Assembly: GCF_021742065.1 (NCBI RefSeq)
Contig: NZ_JAKKIE010000060.1
Coordinates: 1-19,498 of the forward strand
Direction: 5' to 3'
Length of the DNA stretch: 19,498 nt
DNA from: Rhizorhapis sp. SPR117
Lineage (GTDB): Bacteria > Pseudomonadota > Alphaproteobacteria > Sphingomonadales > Sphingomonadaceae
Part shown: piece by piece, positions 6,107 through 15,516 of the stretch
How positions within the stretch are numbered: position 1 is the first letter of the stretch
Layout: the number at the start of each line of letters is the position of its first letter
Notes under the pieces: model-generated
The model's database searches: none
What the model saw: the letters and a program-made list of their open reading frames with translations, nothing else
What the model was told of the DNA's origin: nothing
Position numbers and translations under genes: made by a program

Positions 6107-6134
6107 ATCGTGAGTGATCATTCGCTCTCGTGAT
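6107..6134. promoter_or_regulatory. Candidate TetR operator between repressor and efflux operon
   Basis: An imperfect dyad is centred between 6120 and 6121: ATCGTGAGTG (6107-6116) faces CGCTCTCGTGAT (6123-6134), with 8 of 14 positions pairing and the outer blocks ATC/GAT and GAG/CTC matching exactly. It lies 24 bases upstream of the adaptor gene start. TetR dimers bind such dyads; binding here is inferred. Confidence 0.5.
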
Positions 6135-6157
6135 AACTTGGTCAACGGGCAAGCTCT

Positions 6158-7309
6158 ATGAAAAAATGCACTCCATTCATCGCGCTACTTATTACTGCAT
6201 GCGGTGGAGGAGGGCAGCAGGGGGTCGCCGGCCCGCCGGAGGTGGGGGTGGTTACCGTCCGCGAGCAGACCGTGACGCTCAGCAGCGAGCTTCCGGGGAG
6301 AACCAGCGCTTTCGAAGCTTCCGACGTGCGCCCGCAGGTCAACGGCCTGATTCTCAAGCGTCTGTTCACCGAAGGCGATCAGGTGCGCGCGGGACAGGCA
6401 CTTTACCAGATCGATCCCGCTCCCTACGAGGCACAGGTCGCGAACGCGCGCGCCGCACTCGTGCGGGCCAGATCCTCAATCGCATCCACAGCCGCTCTGG
6501 CCCGCCGCTACAATGATCTGGTCAAGATAAACGCGATCTCGCGCCAGGAGGCGGAGAACGCAGTCACCAGCGCGCAGCAGGCCGAGGCTGACGTGTCAGC
6601 GCAGCAGGCGATGCTGCGCTCGGCGCAAATCGACCTGGCGCGCACCACGATCCGCGCACCGATCTCCGGCCGCATCGGTCGCTCGACATACACCATCGGC
6701 GCGCTCGTCTCCGCTTCGCAAACCGACCCGCTCACCACGATCCAGCGGTTGGATCCGATCTTCGTGGACATCCAGCAGTCGAGCGCCGATGTGCTGCGCC
6801 TGCGCCAGCAATTGCTTTCCGGTGACATATCGCGCGGTAGTGGCGCGGCGCAGGTGAAGCTCAAGCTGGAGGACGGCAGCACTTATCCGGAAAAGGGCGT
6901 GCTCAAGTTCACTGACGTCACCGTCGATCCCACAACTGGCAGCCAGATCATCCGCGCTCAGTTCCCTAATCCGCGCGGTCTGCTTCTTCCGGGAATGTAC
7001 GTACGGGCCGAATTGGTCGATGGCACGAAGAGCAACGGTTTGCTCGTGCCCCAGGTCGCCGTGTCGCGTGACGAGAAGGGCAATCCTACCGTCCTCATCG
7101 TCGGTCCGGAAAACAAGGTGGAGATGCGCAAGATCACCGCGCCGCGCACGATCGGAACCAGCTGGCTCGTCACCAGCGGGCTGAAGCCGGGGGAGAAGAT
7201 AATCGTGGATGGTGCGCAAATGTTGCGGCCCGGCATCGCAGTCAAGGCGGTGCCGGCCCAGCAGGGAAGTGACCAATCCGGTCAGCGACCTGCGCAGCGG
7301 GGGCAGTAA
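6158..7309 (+). CDS. RND efflux periplasmic adaptor lipoprotein (AcrA/MexA-like)
   Basis: 383 aa. The N-terminus is a short lipoprotein signal with lipobox ITAC (lipidated Cys15), anchoring the protein in the inner membrane. The order is that of membrane fusion proteins: a lipoyl half-motif around RPQVNGLILKRLFTEGDQV (about 55-75), a helical hairpin rich in Ala, Gln and Arg (about 85-150), the second half-motif around TTIRAPISGRIGRSTYTIGA (about 165-185), then beta-barrel and membrane-proximal domains. It links the transporter to the outer-membrane channel. The stop is 6 bases before the transporter gene, so the two are one operon. Confidence 0.92.
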   Translation: MKKCTPFIALLITACGGGGQQGVAGPPEVGVVTVREQTVTLSSELPGRTSAFEASDVRPQVNGLILKRLFTEGDQVRAGQALYQIDPAPYEAQVANARAALVRARSSIASTAALARRYNDLVKINAISRQEAENAVTSAQQAEADVSAQQAMLRSAQIDLARTTIRAPISGRIGRSTYTIGALVSASQTDPLTTIQRLDPIFVDIQQSSADVLRLRQQLLSGDISRGSGAAQVKLKLEDGSTYPEKGVLKFTDVTVDPTTGSQIIRAQFPNPRGLLLPGMYVRAELVDGTKSNGLLVPQVAVSRDEKGNPTVLIVGPENKVEMRKITAPRTIGTSWLVTSGLKPGEKIIVDGAQMLRPGIAVKAVPAQQGSDQSGQRPAQRGQ

Positions 7310-7315
7310 CCGACC

Positions 7316-10300
7316 ATGTCCCGCTATTTCATCGACAGGCCCATCTTCGCATGGGTCATCGCCATCGTCCTGATGATGGCCGGCGCGATTGCCATCCGCA
7401 GCCTGCCGATCTCGCAGTTCCCCGAGATCGCGCCACCGACCGTCACCATCAGCGCCACTTATCCGGGCGCCGACGCCGAGACGCTCGAACGCACGACCAC
7501 GCAGATCATCGAGCAGCAGCTCAAGGGCATCGACAACCTGCGCTACTTCTCGGCGCAGTCCTCGTCTGCCGGGCGCGTGACGATCACCCTTACCTTCGAG
7601 CAGGGCACCGATCCCGACATCGCCCAGGTCCAGGTCCAGAACAAGCTCCAGGCCGCGACCGCCCTGCTCCCGCAGGAAGTCCAGCGCCAGGGCGTGACCG
7701 TCGCCAAGTCGGCGGCCAGCTTCCTGCTCATCACCGCGATCTATTCCGAGGACGGCACTCACACCGCCAACGACCTTTCGGACTACATCGTCAGCCAGAT
7801 CCAGGATCCGGTCAGTCGCATCAACGGCGTGGGCGAACTACAGATATTCGGCACCCAGTACTCGATGCGTATCTGGGTCGATCCGCTCAAGCTGCGCAGC
7901 TACAATCTCACCATCGCCGACGTCAGCACTGCCGTCTCCGCGCAGAACGCGCAGGTTTCAGCCGGTCAGATCGGTCAGTTGCCGGCGTCCAAGGAACAGC
8001 AGCTCAACGCAACCGTCTCGGTCCAGTCGCGCCTGCAGACGCCTGAGCAGTTCGGCAACATCCGCCTGCGCACCACCGAAGGCGGGGCCGTCGTGCGCCT
8101 GCGCGACGTGGCTCGGGTGGAACTCGGCGCCGAAATCTACGGCTTCGATACGCAGTATAACGGCAAGCCCGCATCGGGCTTCGGCGTGAAGCTGGCATCA
8201 GGCGCCAACGCGCTTGACACCGTGGACGCGGTGAAAGCCGAAGTGCAGAAAATCGCCACGGGCTTCCCCTCGGACGTCAAGGTCGCCTTCCCTTACGACA
8301 CGACCCCGTTCGTCCGCCTTTCGGTCGAGCAGGTGATCCACACGCTGGTCGAGGCGGTCGTGCTCGTGTTCCTCGTCATGTTCCTGTTCCTGCAGAACTG
8401 GCGCGCCACGATCATTCCCACCATCGCGGTCCCGGTCGTGCTGCTCGGCACCTTCGGCATGATGTCGATGCTGGGGTACTCGATCAACACGCTGACCCTG
8501 TTCGGCATGGTCCTGGCGATCGGCTTGCTCGTCGATGACGCGATCGTGGTCGTCGAAAATGTCGAACGCCTGATCCAGGAAGAACATCTGTCGCCAAAGG
8601 AAGCGGCGCGAAAATCGATGGACGAGATCAGCGGCGCACTGATCGGTATCGGCATGGTGCTGTCGGCCGTGTTCCTGCCGATGGCCTTCTTCGGCGGATC
8701 GACCGGCGTCATCTATCGCCAGTTCTCGATCACCATCGTCTCGTCGATGGCGCTTTCGGTACTGGTCGCGCTGATCCTCACCCCGGCGCTGTGCGCCACG
8801 ATCCTCAAGCCCCACGATCCCGGCAAGAGCGAAGGGGACGGCCCGCTCGCCCGCTTCTTCCGCTGGTTCAACGACAAGTTCGATCGTGGTACCCGCAAGT
8901 ACGAGGGCGGCGTGCGTCGCACCGCCAACAGTTGGAAGCGCTCGGGCTTCGTCTATCTGATGATCGTGGCGGCCATGGGTCTGATCTTCATGCGTCTGCC
9001 CGGCGGCTTCCTCCCCGAGGAAGACCAGGGTACAATGTTCGCGTTGGTCCAGGCTCCTCCGGGCGGCACCTTGCCGCGCACGCAAAAGGCGCTGGACGTG
9101 GTGCGCGACCACTTCCTCAAAGACGAGAAGGCAGCCGTCGATTCGGTCTTCACGGTCAGCGGCTTCTCCTTCAACGGCCAGGGCCAGAACGCCGGCCTGG
9201 CCTTCATCAAGCTCAAGGACTGGAAGGACCGCAGCAGCTCCGAGAACAAGGCCCAGGCCCTCGTGGGTCGCGCAATGGGCGTGTTCTCCAAGTATCGCGA
9301 CGCCACGATCTTCGCCCTCATGCCGCCCGCAGTGCAGGAACTCGGCAATGCGACCGGCTTCGACTTGTGGCTGGTGGACAACACCAACATGGGGCACGAA
9401 AAGCTGCTCGGCGCGCGCAACCAGCTCCTGGGCATGGCGGCGGGCGACAAGCGCGTCGCGCAGGTCCGCCCGGTCACTCTCGACGACGCTCCGCAGCTCG
9501 CGGTGGACATCGATCAGGACAAGGCCGGCGCCCTCGGCCTCGACCTGGGCGCGATCAACAGCGAGATTTCCAGCGCCTGGGGCAGCGCCTACGTCAACGA
9601 TTTCCTCGACCGCGGCCGCACCAAGCGCGTGTACATCCAGGCAGACGAGGCCTATCGCTCCTCACCCGAAGGCATCGAGAATCTCTACGTGCGCGGCACG
9701 AGCGGCGAGATGGCGCCGTTCAGGGCCTTCTCCACCCTGTCGTGGAAGACCGCGCCCGTCATCCTGAGCCGCTACAACGGCAAGCCCGCCATGCAGCTGC
9801 AGGGTGCGCCGGGCCAAGGCCTGAGCACTGGCGACGCGATGAACGCCATCACCGAGATGCACGGCAAGCTGCCGCCGGGCACTGGCCTGGAATGGACCGG
9901 CCTGTCTTACGAGGAACGCCTGAGCGGCGGCCAGGCACCAATGGTCTATGCCCTGTCGCTGGTCATCGTCTTTCTGTGCCTCGCGGCGCTCTATGAGAGC
10001 TGGTCGGTGCCGATCGCGGTCATGCTGGTCGTGCCGCTCGGCGTGATCGGCGCGGTCCTCGCCGCGATGCTGACGGGCCTCAACAACGACATCTACCTGC
10101 AAGTCAGCCTGATCACCACGATCGGCGTCTCGGCCAAGAACGCGATCCTGATCGTCGAATTCGCCGAGGAGCGGGTACAGTCGGGGATGAACGCCTTCGA
10201 CGCGGCGATGGAGGCGGCCCGGCTGCGTCTCCGCCCGATCCTGATGACCTCGCTCGCCTTCGTGTTCGGCGTGCTGCCACTGGCGGTCTCGACCGGCGCG

Positions 10301-10498
10301 GGCGCGGGCGGCCAGAACGCGATCGGCCGCGCGGTGGTGGGCGGCATGCTCTCTGCCACGATCTTCGCAATCTTCTTCGTGCCGATGTTCTTCGTGATCG
10401 TCGCCCGCCTGTTCAAGCACGGACAGACCGACAGCAAGCCGCACGATCCCGACGCAGAAGAGCCTCACGCTGGCCGCGTGCAGCCGCAGGAAAGCTGA
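7316..10498 (+). CDS. RND multidrug transporter, HAE1 family (AcrB/MexB-like)
   Basis: 1060 aa, close to the 1049 of AcrB. It is the proton-driven inner-membrane pump of the complex. The start MSRYFIDRPIFAWVIAI matches the family N-terminus. TM4 carries the proton-relay pair Asp407-Asp408 in GLLVDDAIVVVENVE, and TM10 carries Lys941 in GVSAKNAILIVEFAEE, corresponding to Asp407, Asp408 and Lys940 of AcrB. Two large periplasmic loops (about 40-335 and 560-870) provide the porter and docking domains. All key residues are present, so it should be functional. The substrate cannot be read from the sequence. Confidence 0.95.
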   Translation: MSRYFIDRPIFAWVIAIVLMMAGAIAIRSLPISQFPEIAPPTVTISATYPGADAETLERTTTQIIEQQLKGIDNLRYFSAQSSSAGRVTITLTFEQGTDPDIAQVQVQNKLQAATALLPQEVQRQGVTVAKSAASFLLITAIYSEDGTHTANDLSDYIVSQIQDPVSRINGVGELQIFGTQYSMRIWVDPLKLRSYNLTIADVSTAVSAQNAQVSAGQIGQLPASKEQQLNATVSVQSRLQTPEQFGNIRLRTTEGGAVVRLRDVARVELGAEIYGFDTQYNGKPASGFGVKLASGANALDTVDAVKAEVQKIATGFPSDVKVAFPYDTTPFVRLSVEQVIHTLVEAVVLVFLVMFLFLQNWRATIIPTIAVPVVLLGTFGMMSMLGYSINTLTLFGMVLAIGLLVDDAIVVVENVERLIQEEHLSPKEAARKSMDEISGALIGIGMVLSAVFLPMAFFGGSTGVIYRQFSITIVSSMALSVLVALILTPALCATILKPHDPGKSEGDGPLARFFRWFNDKFDRGTRKYEGGVRRTANSWKRSGFVYLMIVAAMGLIFMRLPGGFLPEEDQGTMFALVQAPPGGTLPRTQKALDVVRDHFLKDEKAAVDSVFTVSGFSFNGQGQNAGLAFIKLKDWKDRSSSENKAQALVGRAMGVFSKYRDATIFALMPPAVQELGNATGFDLWLVDNTNMGHEKLLGARNQLLGMAAGDKRVAQVRPVTLDDAPQLAVDIDQDKAGALGLDLGAINSEISSAWGSAYVNDFLDRGRTKRVYIQADEAYRSSPEGIENLYVRGTSGEMAPFRAFSTLSWKTAPVILSRYNGKPAMQLQGAPGQGLSTGDAMNAITEMHGKLPPGTGLEWTGLSYEERLSGGQAPMVYALSLVIVFLCLAALYESWSVPIAVMLVVPLGVIGAVLAAMLTGLNNDIYLQVSLITTIGVSAKNAILIVEFAEERVQSGMNAFDAAMEAARLRLRPILMTSLAFVFGVLPLAVSTGAGAGGQNAIGRAVVGGMLSATIFAIFFVPMFFVIVARLFKHGQTDSKPHDPDAEEPHAGRVQPQES

Positions 10499-10500
10499 AC

Positions 10501-11970
10501 ATGAAAAAGTCGATCCTCATCCTGCTTGCCGGAACCACGCTGCTGGCCGGGTGCAACCTCGCCCCGAAGTACGAGCGGCCGGCCGGCGCGGTGCCGGTGG
10601 CGCTACCCCAGGGCGGCGTCTACCCGGCCGCACCCACCGATGCGCAGGACGTCTCGCGCATCGGCTGGCGGGACTTCTTCCTCGACGACCGCCTGCGGCA
10701 GGTCATCGAGACGGGCATCGCCAACAACCGCGACTTGCGCATCGCCGCCGCCAACGTCCAGCAAGCGCGCGCGCAGTACCGCGTCCAGCGCGCCGACCGG
10801 CTGCCCACCGTCAACGCCACCGGCACCGCGACGTACACCAATAACCTCGCGAGCATGGGCGGCGGCGCCGGCTCGAGTAGTTCCGACATCGAGGTCTACC
10901 AGGCGACCGTGGGCCTTTCGGCTTTCGAGCTGGACCTGTTCGGCCGCGTGCGCAACTTGTCGCGCGCCGCGCAGGAGCAGTACTTCGCCAGCGAGGAGGC
11001 GCAGCGTTCCGCGCGCATCAGTCTCATCGCCGAGATCGCCAATGCCTGGCTGACGATGGCCTCGGACTCCGAGCAGCTGCGCCTCTCACGCGAGACGGCG
11101 AAGGCTTTCGAGGAAACCCTGCGCCTGACGCGCGAGCAATTCCGCGTCGGCGTCGGCTCGGAACTGGAAGTGCGCCAGGCCGAGACCAGCTACCAGGGCG
11201 CGGTCAACGACATCGCCGCGCTGGAGACGAGCGTGGCGCGCGACCAGAACGCGCTCAACCTGCTGGTCGGCACCACGGTCCCGGCCGAACAGCTGCCCAA
11301 CGCCTTCGGCAAGGAGCCGACGACGCGCGACGCGCTGCCCGGCGACGTATCGTCCGAAGTGCTTCTGCGCCGTCCGGACGTGCTGCAGGCCGAGCACCTG
11401 CTCATCGCCGAGAACGCCAACATCGGCGCGGCGCGCGCGGCGTTCTTCCCCACGATCTCTTTGACGGGCACGCTCGGCACCCTGAGCACCGCGCTGTCGG
11501 GCCTGTTCAAGGACGGCAGCTATACCTACACCGGCTCGCCCGGCGCCTCGCTGCCGCTGTTCGACTTCGGCCGCCGTTCGGGCAATCTCGAATATGCCAG
11601 GGCTTCGCAGAAGGTGGCCGTCGCGACTTACGAAAAAGCCGTGCAGACCGCCTTTCGCGAAGTCTCCGACGCGCTTGCCCAGCGCGGCCGCATCGGCGAC
11701 CAGATCCGCGCCCAGACCACCCGCGCCGAGGCAGCCGGCGTCGCCGCCAGGCTGTCCGACGCGCGGTTCCGTTCGGGGGTGGATTCGTTCCTCGTCACCC
11801 TCGACGCCCAGCGCACCGCCTATGGCGCCGAGCAGGCGCTGGTCACCACCCGGCTGACCCAGGCGAGCAACCTGGTGGAACTATACCGCTCACTCGGCGG
11901 CGGACTGGCGGACGAGCCTCTGCATGGGGAGGCAAGGAACGGAGAGATCGACACGAGCGGTGCGCCTTGA
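10501..11970 (+). CDS. Outer-membrane efflux channel lipoprotein (NodT/OprM-like)
   Basis: 489 aa. A lipoprotein signal ends at lipobox LAGC (Cys18), followed by NLAPKYERPAG, the typical start of NodT/OprM-type factors. Two repeated outer-membrane efflux domains follow, with family-like stretches IANNRDLRIAAANVQQARAQ (about 75-95) and LLRRPDVLQAEHLLIAENAN (about 282-301), which form the coiled tunnel helices. It starts two bases after the transporter stop with AGGAAAG as ribosome site, so it is cotranscribed. It completes the tripartite pump by opening a channel through the outer membrane. Confidence 0.93.
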   Translation: MKKSILILLAGTTLLAGCNLAPKYERPAGAVPVALPQGGVYPAAPTDAQDVSRIGWRDFFLDDRLRQVIETGIANNRDLRIAAANVQQARAQYRVQRADRLPTVNATGTATYTNNLASMGGGAGSSSSDIEVYQATVGLSAFELDLFGRVRNLSRAAQEQYFASEEAQRSARISLIAEIANAWLTMASDSEQLRLSRETAKAFEETLRLTREQFRVGVGSELEVRQAETSYQGAVNDIAALETSVARDQNALNLLVGTTVPAEQLPNAFGKEPTTRDALPGDVSSEVLLRRPDVLQAEHLLIAENANIGAARAAFFPTISLTGTLGTLSTALSGLFKDGSYTYTGSPGASLPLFDFGRRSGNLEYARASQKVAVATYEKAVQTAFREVSDALAQRGRIGDQIRAQTTRAEAAGVAARLSDARFRSGVDSFLVTLDAQRTAYGAEQALVTTRLTQASNLVELYRSLGGGLADEPLHGEARNGEIDTSGAP

Positions 11971-12001
11971 CGCGCAGCTGACCAACTGGGAGTGCAGTCC
12001 G

Positions 12002-12727
12002 GTGAAGGAACAGCAAGTATCGACGAGTGAAATCAACACACGTCGCCATCGGCGCGAACTTCCCAAAGCCGCCCCCAGATCCAAGGATCGGACATTTCGT
12101 CGAAGCCGGCTGATCGATGCCGCCCGAGGCCTCTTCCACGAGAAGGGCTTTGCCGCTACCACCATCGACGACATCATAGAGCGCATCGGTGGCTCCCGAG
12201 GCACTCTCTATATCTACTTCGGCAGCAAGCTCGAACTGTTCGAAACCATCGTCAGAGAGGAAGCCGATCGCTTCTCGAAAACCCTCGACGATGCATTTGC
12301 GATGGGTGCCGATGACATGGCACTCGAGGAGGCGACGCAAAAGCTTCTCGATCTGGCCCAAAGCGAAGATGCAATCGGCCTATTGCGTATGGTCATCGCC
12401 GAGCGGCAAAAGTACCCCCAGATAGGCAACATCTATCAAATGGTCGTATCGCGGGTCAAGGAAGCGGCGCGTCGGATCGTCCGACCGCATCTGCGCTGTG
12501 TCACCGGGGAAGCACAGGATTTTCTCGCCGAGATGTTTTTTGCGATCGTCGTCGCCGACACGCAAATGGCCTTCCTTACCGGCACGGCCGATGATCAGCT
12601 TGCGCAAGAGCGTGGGAGATGGATCACCCGACACCTTGCGACACTAACGAACCTCTCGGGGGAACCGAACTGCTCCCGCGCAAAAACGGGCCTTTTCAGC
12701 CCCTCCAAGACAGCTCCCTCAGTTTGA
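12002..12727 (+). CDS. Second TetR/AcrR-family regulator, downstream of the pump
   Basis: 241 aa using GTG at 12002, which has GGGAG about 9 bases upstream; an ATG at 11924 in the same frame would overlap the channel gene but lacks a ribosome site. The helix-turn-helix region (RLIDAARGLFHEKGFAATTI, then ERIGGSRGTLYIYFGSKLEL) is a clear TetR N-terminal domain. The C-terminal half resembles regulators with an AefR/TetR_C-type core (MFFAIVVADTQMAFLTG), and an unusual Ser/Lys-rich tail follows (about the last 20 residues). It lies on the same strand as the pump, 31 bases after it, so it is probably cotranscribed and may give feedback control. Confidence 0.82.
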   Translation: MKEQQVSTSEINTRRHRRELPKAAPRSKDRTFRRSRLIDAARGLFHEKGFAATTIDDIIERIGGSRGTLYIYFGSKLELFETIVREEADRFSKTLDDAFAMGADDMALEEATQKLLDLAQSEDAIGLLRMVIAERQKYPQIGNIYQMVVSRVKEAARRIVRPHLRCVTGEAQDFLAEMFFAIVVADTQMAFLTGTADDQLAQERGRWITRHLATLTNLSGEPNCSRAKTGLFSPSKTAPSV

Positions 12728-12878
12728 AATGGACTCGCATGGCGATCGACGATCGCACTCGTTGTCTGCGATGGTTCTGGAAACCATCGTCAGGATGGCT
12801 CCCGCAAATTTGCACTTGTAAAACCGTCTTCGCAGGTGCAGCATTCTTATGCCTTTTAGGCATCCTCTCCCAACTCTA

Positions 12879-12904
12879 GCCGGCGTGACGTCGGCCTCTT
12901 TTTG
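12879..12904 (+). terminator. Rho-independent terminator of the efflux operon
   Basis: GCCGGCG (12879-12885) and CGTCGGC (12889-12895) form a 7-bp stem with one G-T pair and a 3-base loop, followed by CTCTTTTT (12896-12903). This is a typical intrinsic terminator for rightward transcripts and fits the end of the pump and TetR genes. On the other strand no T-run follows the stem, so it should act in one direction only. Confidence 0.75.
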
Positions 12905-12925
12905 AGAAGGGTCAACATCGCCTAG

Positions 12926-14354
12926 CACTACTTTGGCAGTTTTGTATTTTTGCGATTCCCAAAAGGCAAAAACCCTGATTCATGGAGAGCCAGCTATCGA
13001 AAGGGCTGGTGATGGATACGGAATGGAAAGAGGATCTGGAGGGCTGGCTTGAGCCGTTTCTCATCGCTCTTGGGCACAAGACGCGCCGTCGGATGTGCCC
13101 CGCCTACATAGCAGGTCTGATAGGCCCAGGAGACCGTAAGAGCGTTCAGCCGATGGCATCGCGAGCGAGCGAGATCGGCTATGATCAGCTTCATCATTTT
13201 GTCGCTGCGGGGGTTTGGGGCAGCGCTCCTCTCGAGAAAGTGCTGGTGCAAGAAGCAGATCGGCTGGTGGGCGATGCAGCGGGATTTCTCGTCATCGATG
13301 ACACCGCCTTGCCGAAGAAGGGAACCCATTCCGTCGGGGTAGCTCCGCAATATGCTTCATCGCTGGGAAAGACCGCCAACTGTCAGTCCCTAGTCTCGGT
13401 GACGCTGGCTTCCCGGGAAGTGCCGGTCATGGTGGGGCTACGCCTTTTTCTGCCTGACAGCTGGACAAGCGATGTTGATAAGATGACGCGCGCGCAGGTT
13501 CCCAAAGAGTGTCAGATCGCCCGGACAAAACCAGAGATTGCGATGGAGGAGATCGATCGCGTCATCGCTACAGGTGCCCGCTTCGGCTGCGCGTTGGCCG
13601 ATGCTGGTTATGGATCCAGCGGGTCCTTTCGCCAGGCATTGACTGACCGCGGCCTGCTCTGGGCAGTGGGCTTGTCGCGGCGTCAGAATGTATATCCGTC
13701 TGACGTGGCGCTGATATTTCCGGTCGCTAGCATGGGGAACAAGCGCAAGTACCACATCCCTGATCAACAGCCGGTCTCAGCCGAGACCATGTTGGCTAAG
13801 GAAAAATGGAAAAAGGTTAGCTGGCGACGCGGTACTAAGGGAAGACTGACATGCTTGTTCGCCGCTCGTCGTGTAAGGGTTGCTGATGGACATCGCCATC
13901 GCATGCTCGATAACCGCGTCCAGGCCATGCCAGGCGATGAGGTCTGGCTTGTTGGAGAGCGCCGTTTGACCGGTGAGCAAAATACTACGTCTCAAATTTA
14001 CCTGCCGACGCCACCCTCAAAATGCTCGCCGCGACGATCAAGGCGAGATGGATCTGCGAGCAAGCACATCAGCAGCTCAAGGAAGAACTGGGCCTCGATC
14101 ATTTCGAAGGCCGCTCCTGGGTTGGATTACATCGACATGCATTGATGACAATGATCGCATACGCTTTCCTTCAAGCCCGCCGTCTCAAAGCAGCGGGGCG
14201 GAAAAAAAAGAGTCGGGGGGCCGCCGCCACAACCGAGCATGCCAGCTATCCGACAGGCGATCTTGAACATCTTCATAAGGCCTCCGCCACTTCGGTGCCC
14301 CCATTGTGAAAAGCTCCTCGTAGACAGGCCTGAACAAAAACTGCCAAAGTAGTG
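12926..14354 (+). mobile_element. IS701-family insertion sequence
   Basis: 1429 bp. The ends are inverted repeats beginning CACTACTTTGGCAGTTTT on both sides (18 bp perfect, 12926-12943 and the complement of 14337-14354). It is flanked by CTAG at 12922-12925 and 14355-14358, matching the four-base YTAR target duplications known for the IS701 family. Length and transposase also fit. The inserted target is the stop codon region of the tyrosine recombinase gene now at 15516. The transposase is frameshifted, so this copy probably cannot move by itself. Confidence 0.85.
12982..14309 (+). pseudogene. IS701-family transposase, frameshifted
   Basis: The first part (12982 to about 13980) reads as an IS701-type DDE transposase with the first aspartate in FLVIDDTALPKKG (Asp106/107) and a second in ALADAGYGSSG. 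After GERRLTGEQ the frame is lost at the run AAAA (13979-13982). The correct continuation, with [20 protein letters not shown] carrying the expected catalytic glutamate, is in the -1 frame through 14309. Restoring one base in the A-run would give one protein of about 440 aa. The junction is not a classical slippery heptamer, so a deletion is more likely than programmed frameshifting. Start could also be the ATG at 13012. Confidence 0.8.
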
Positions 14355-15452
14355 CTAGTCACCTGAATCTGAAGTTCGGCTCATTGTTTTTTGGCAGAAT
14401 CGTTTGACGGCGGCGAGGATTTCGTCGGCGGATTTGACCCATTTGTAGGGCTTGGGGTTTTCGTTGTGCGCCGCGATGAATGCGGTGATGTCGGTCTCAA
14501 GTTCAGCGGTTGATCGGTGGACACCGCGCTGCAACTGCTTGCGGGTCAGTTCTGCAAACCATCGTTCGACCTGATTGATCCAGGACGCCGAAGTCGGTGT
14601 GAAGTGAGCATGCCAATGCGGGCGGCGTGCGAGCCAGGCCTTGATCTTTGGCGTCTTGTGGGTCGCATAGTTGTCCATCACGAGGTGGACGTCTGGCCCC
14701 TTGGGGATCGCGGCGTCGATCCGCTTGAGGAAGTCGAGGAACTCGGTTGCCCGATGGCGCTTGTAGCATTTCCCGATCACGGCGCCGGTGGCAATGTCGA
14801 GCGCGGCGAACAGGGATGTCGTGCCATTGCGGACGTAGGTATGGGTGCGCCGCTCAGGAACCCCCGGCGCCATGGGCAAGACCGGCTGCTCGCGATCCAG
14901 CGCCTGGATTTGCGATTTTTCATCCACGCACAGCACGATCGCCCGGTTCGGCGGCGACATGTAGAGCCCGACTATGTCCTGCACCTTGTCGACAAATAGC
15001 GGATCGGTGGACAGCTTGAATGTCTCGGACCGGTGCGGCTGCAGGCCGAACGCGCCCCAGATCCGGCGGATGGTGGTGTGTGACAGCCCGGACTTGGCGG
15101 CCATGGAACGGATCGACCAATGCGTGGCGTCCTTGGGGGTCGTGTTCAGCGTACGCTCGATCACCTGAGCTACTTGCGTGTCAGATACTGTTCGTGGCCG
15201 ACCCGCACGATATTCGTCAGTCAGTCCTTCAATGCCAGCCTGCACGAACCGGCGGCGCCATTTGCCAACCGTGTGCTCGTGAACGCCCAGGCGTTCGGCG
15301 ACTTCCTTGCTCTGCAGCCCTTCTGCACAAAGCAGGACCATCCGGCATCGATCAGAGAGTGAACGCGGCGCTTTGTGGCGGCGGACCTGAGCTTCGAGAA
15401 AACGCCGGTCATCTCCGCTCAAGACAACCAAATCCGCCCGTCTGCCCGCCAT
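14355..15452 (-). CDS. IS630-family transposase
   Basis: 365 aa from the ATG at 15452, with GGAGG 8 bases upstream; an adjacent GTG (15455) is an alternative. The N-terminal part carries a homeodomain-like helix-turn-helix ([20 protein letters not shown], about 54-73). The DDE catalytic core has Asp177 in VLCVDEKSQ, Asp260 in [10 protein letters not shown] and Glu296 in [10 protein letters not shown], the IS630/Tc1-mariner spacing. The last codons reach the end of the element, and the stop codon TAG (14357-14355) comes from the TA duplication plus the neighbouring base, outside the element. All key residues are present. Confidence 0.92.
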   Translation of the reverse strand: MAGRRADLVVLSGDDRRFLEAQVRRHKAPRSLSDRCRMVLLCAEGLQSKEVAERLGVHEHTVGKWRRRFVQAGIEGLTDEYRAGRPRTVSDTQVAQVIERTLNTTPKDATHWSIRSMAAKSGLSHTTIRRIWGAFGLQPHRSETFKLSTDPLFVDKVQDIVGLYMSPPNRAIVLCVDEKSQIQALDREQPVLPMAPGVPERRTHTYVRNGTTSLFAALDIATGAVIGKCYKRHRATEFLDFLKRIDAAIPKGPDVHLVMDNYATHKTPKIKAWLARRPHWHAHFTPTSASWINQVERWFAELTRKQLQRGVHRSTAELETDITAFIAAHNENPKPYKWVKSADEILAAVKRFCQKTMSRTSDSGD

Positions 15453-15516
15453 CACATTAACCTCCGTCTGATCTACAAGGGCTTATACAATGAAGCTTAC
15501 TTCAGTTCCAGGTGAC
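14358..15516 (-). mobile_element. IS630-family insertion sequence, copy 1
   Basis: 1159 bp between TA dinucleotides at 14356-14357 and 15517-15518. The terminal inverted repeats begin GTCACCTG on both sides, then diverge slightly (GAATCTGAAGTTCG on the left, GGAACTGAAGTAAG on the right) before a shared TCATTG. It has inserted into the CTAG duplicated by the neighbouring IS701 element, giving a tandem pair. One full-length transposase gene on the minus strand fills it, so it looks intact. Confidence 0.88.

Noticed and set aside
8198..9397. Open frame of 399 codons antisense to the RND transporter
   Set aside because: It is a typical shadow frame, rich in His, Arg and Asp, opposite a fully conserved transporter gene.
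12728..12878. Possible small gene between the second TetR gene and the terminator
   Set aside because: The open frame here has no ribosome site, no recognisable motif and overlaps the TetR end in another frame.
13976..13990. Programmed frameshifting in the IS701 transposase
   Set aside because: The site G CAA AAT is not a slippery heptamer and IS701 transposases are normally a single frame. A deletion is more likely.
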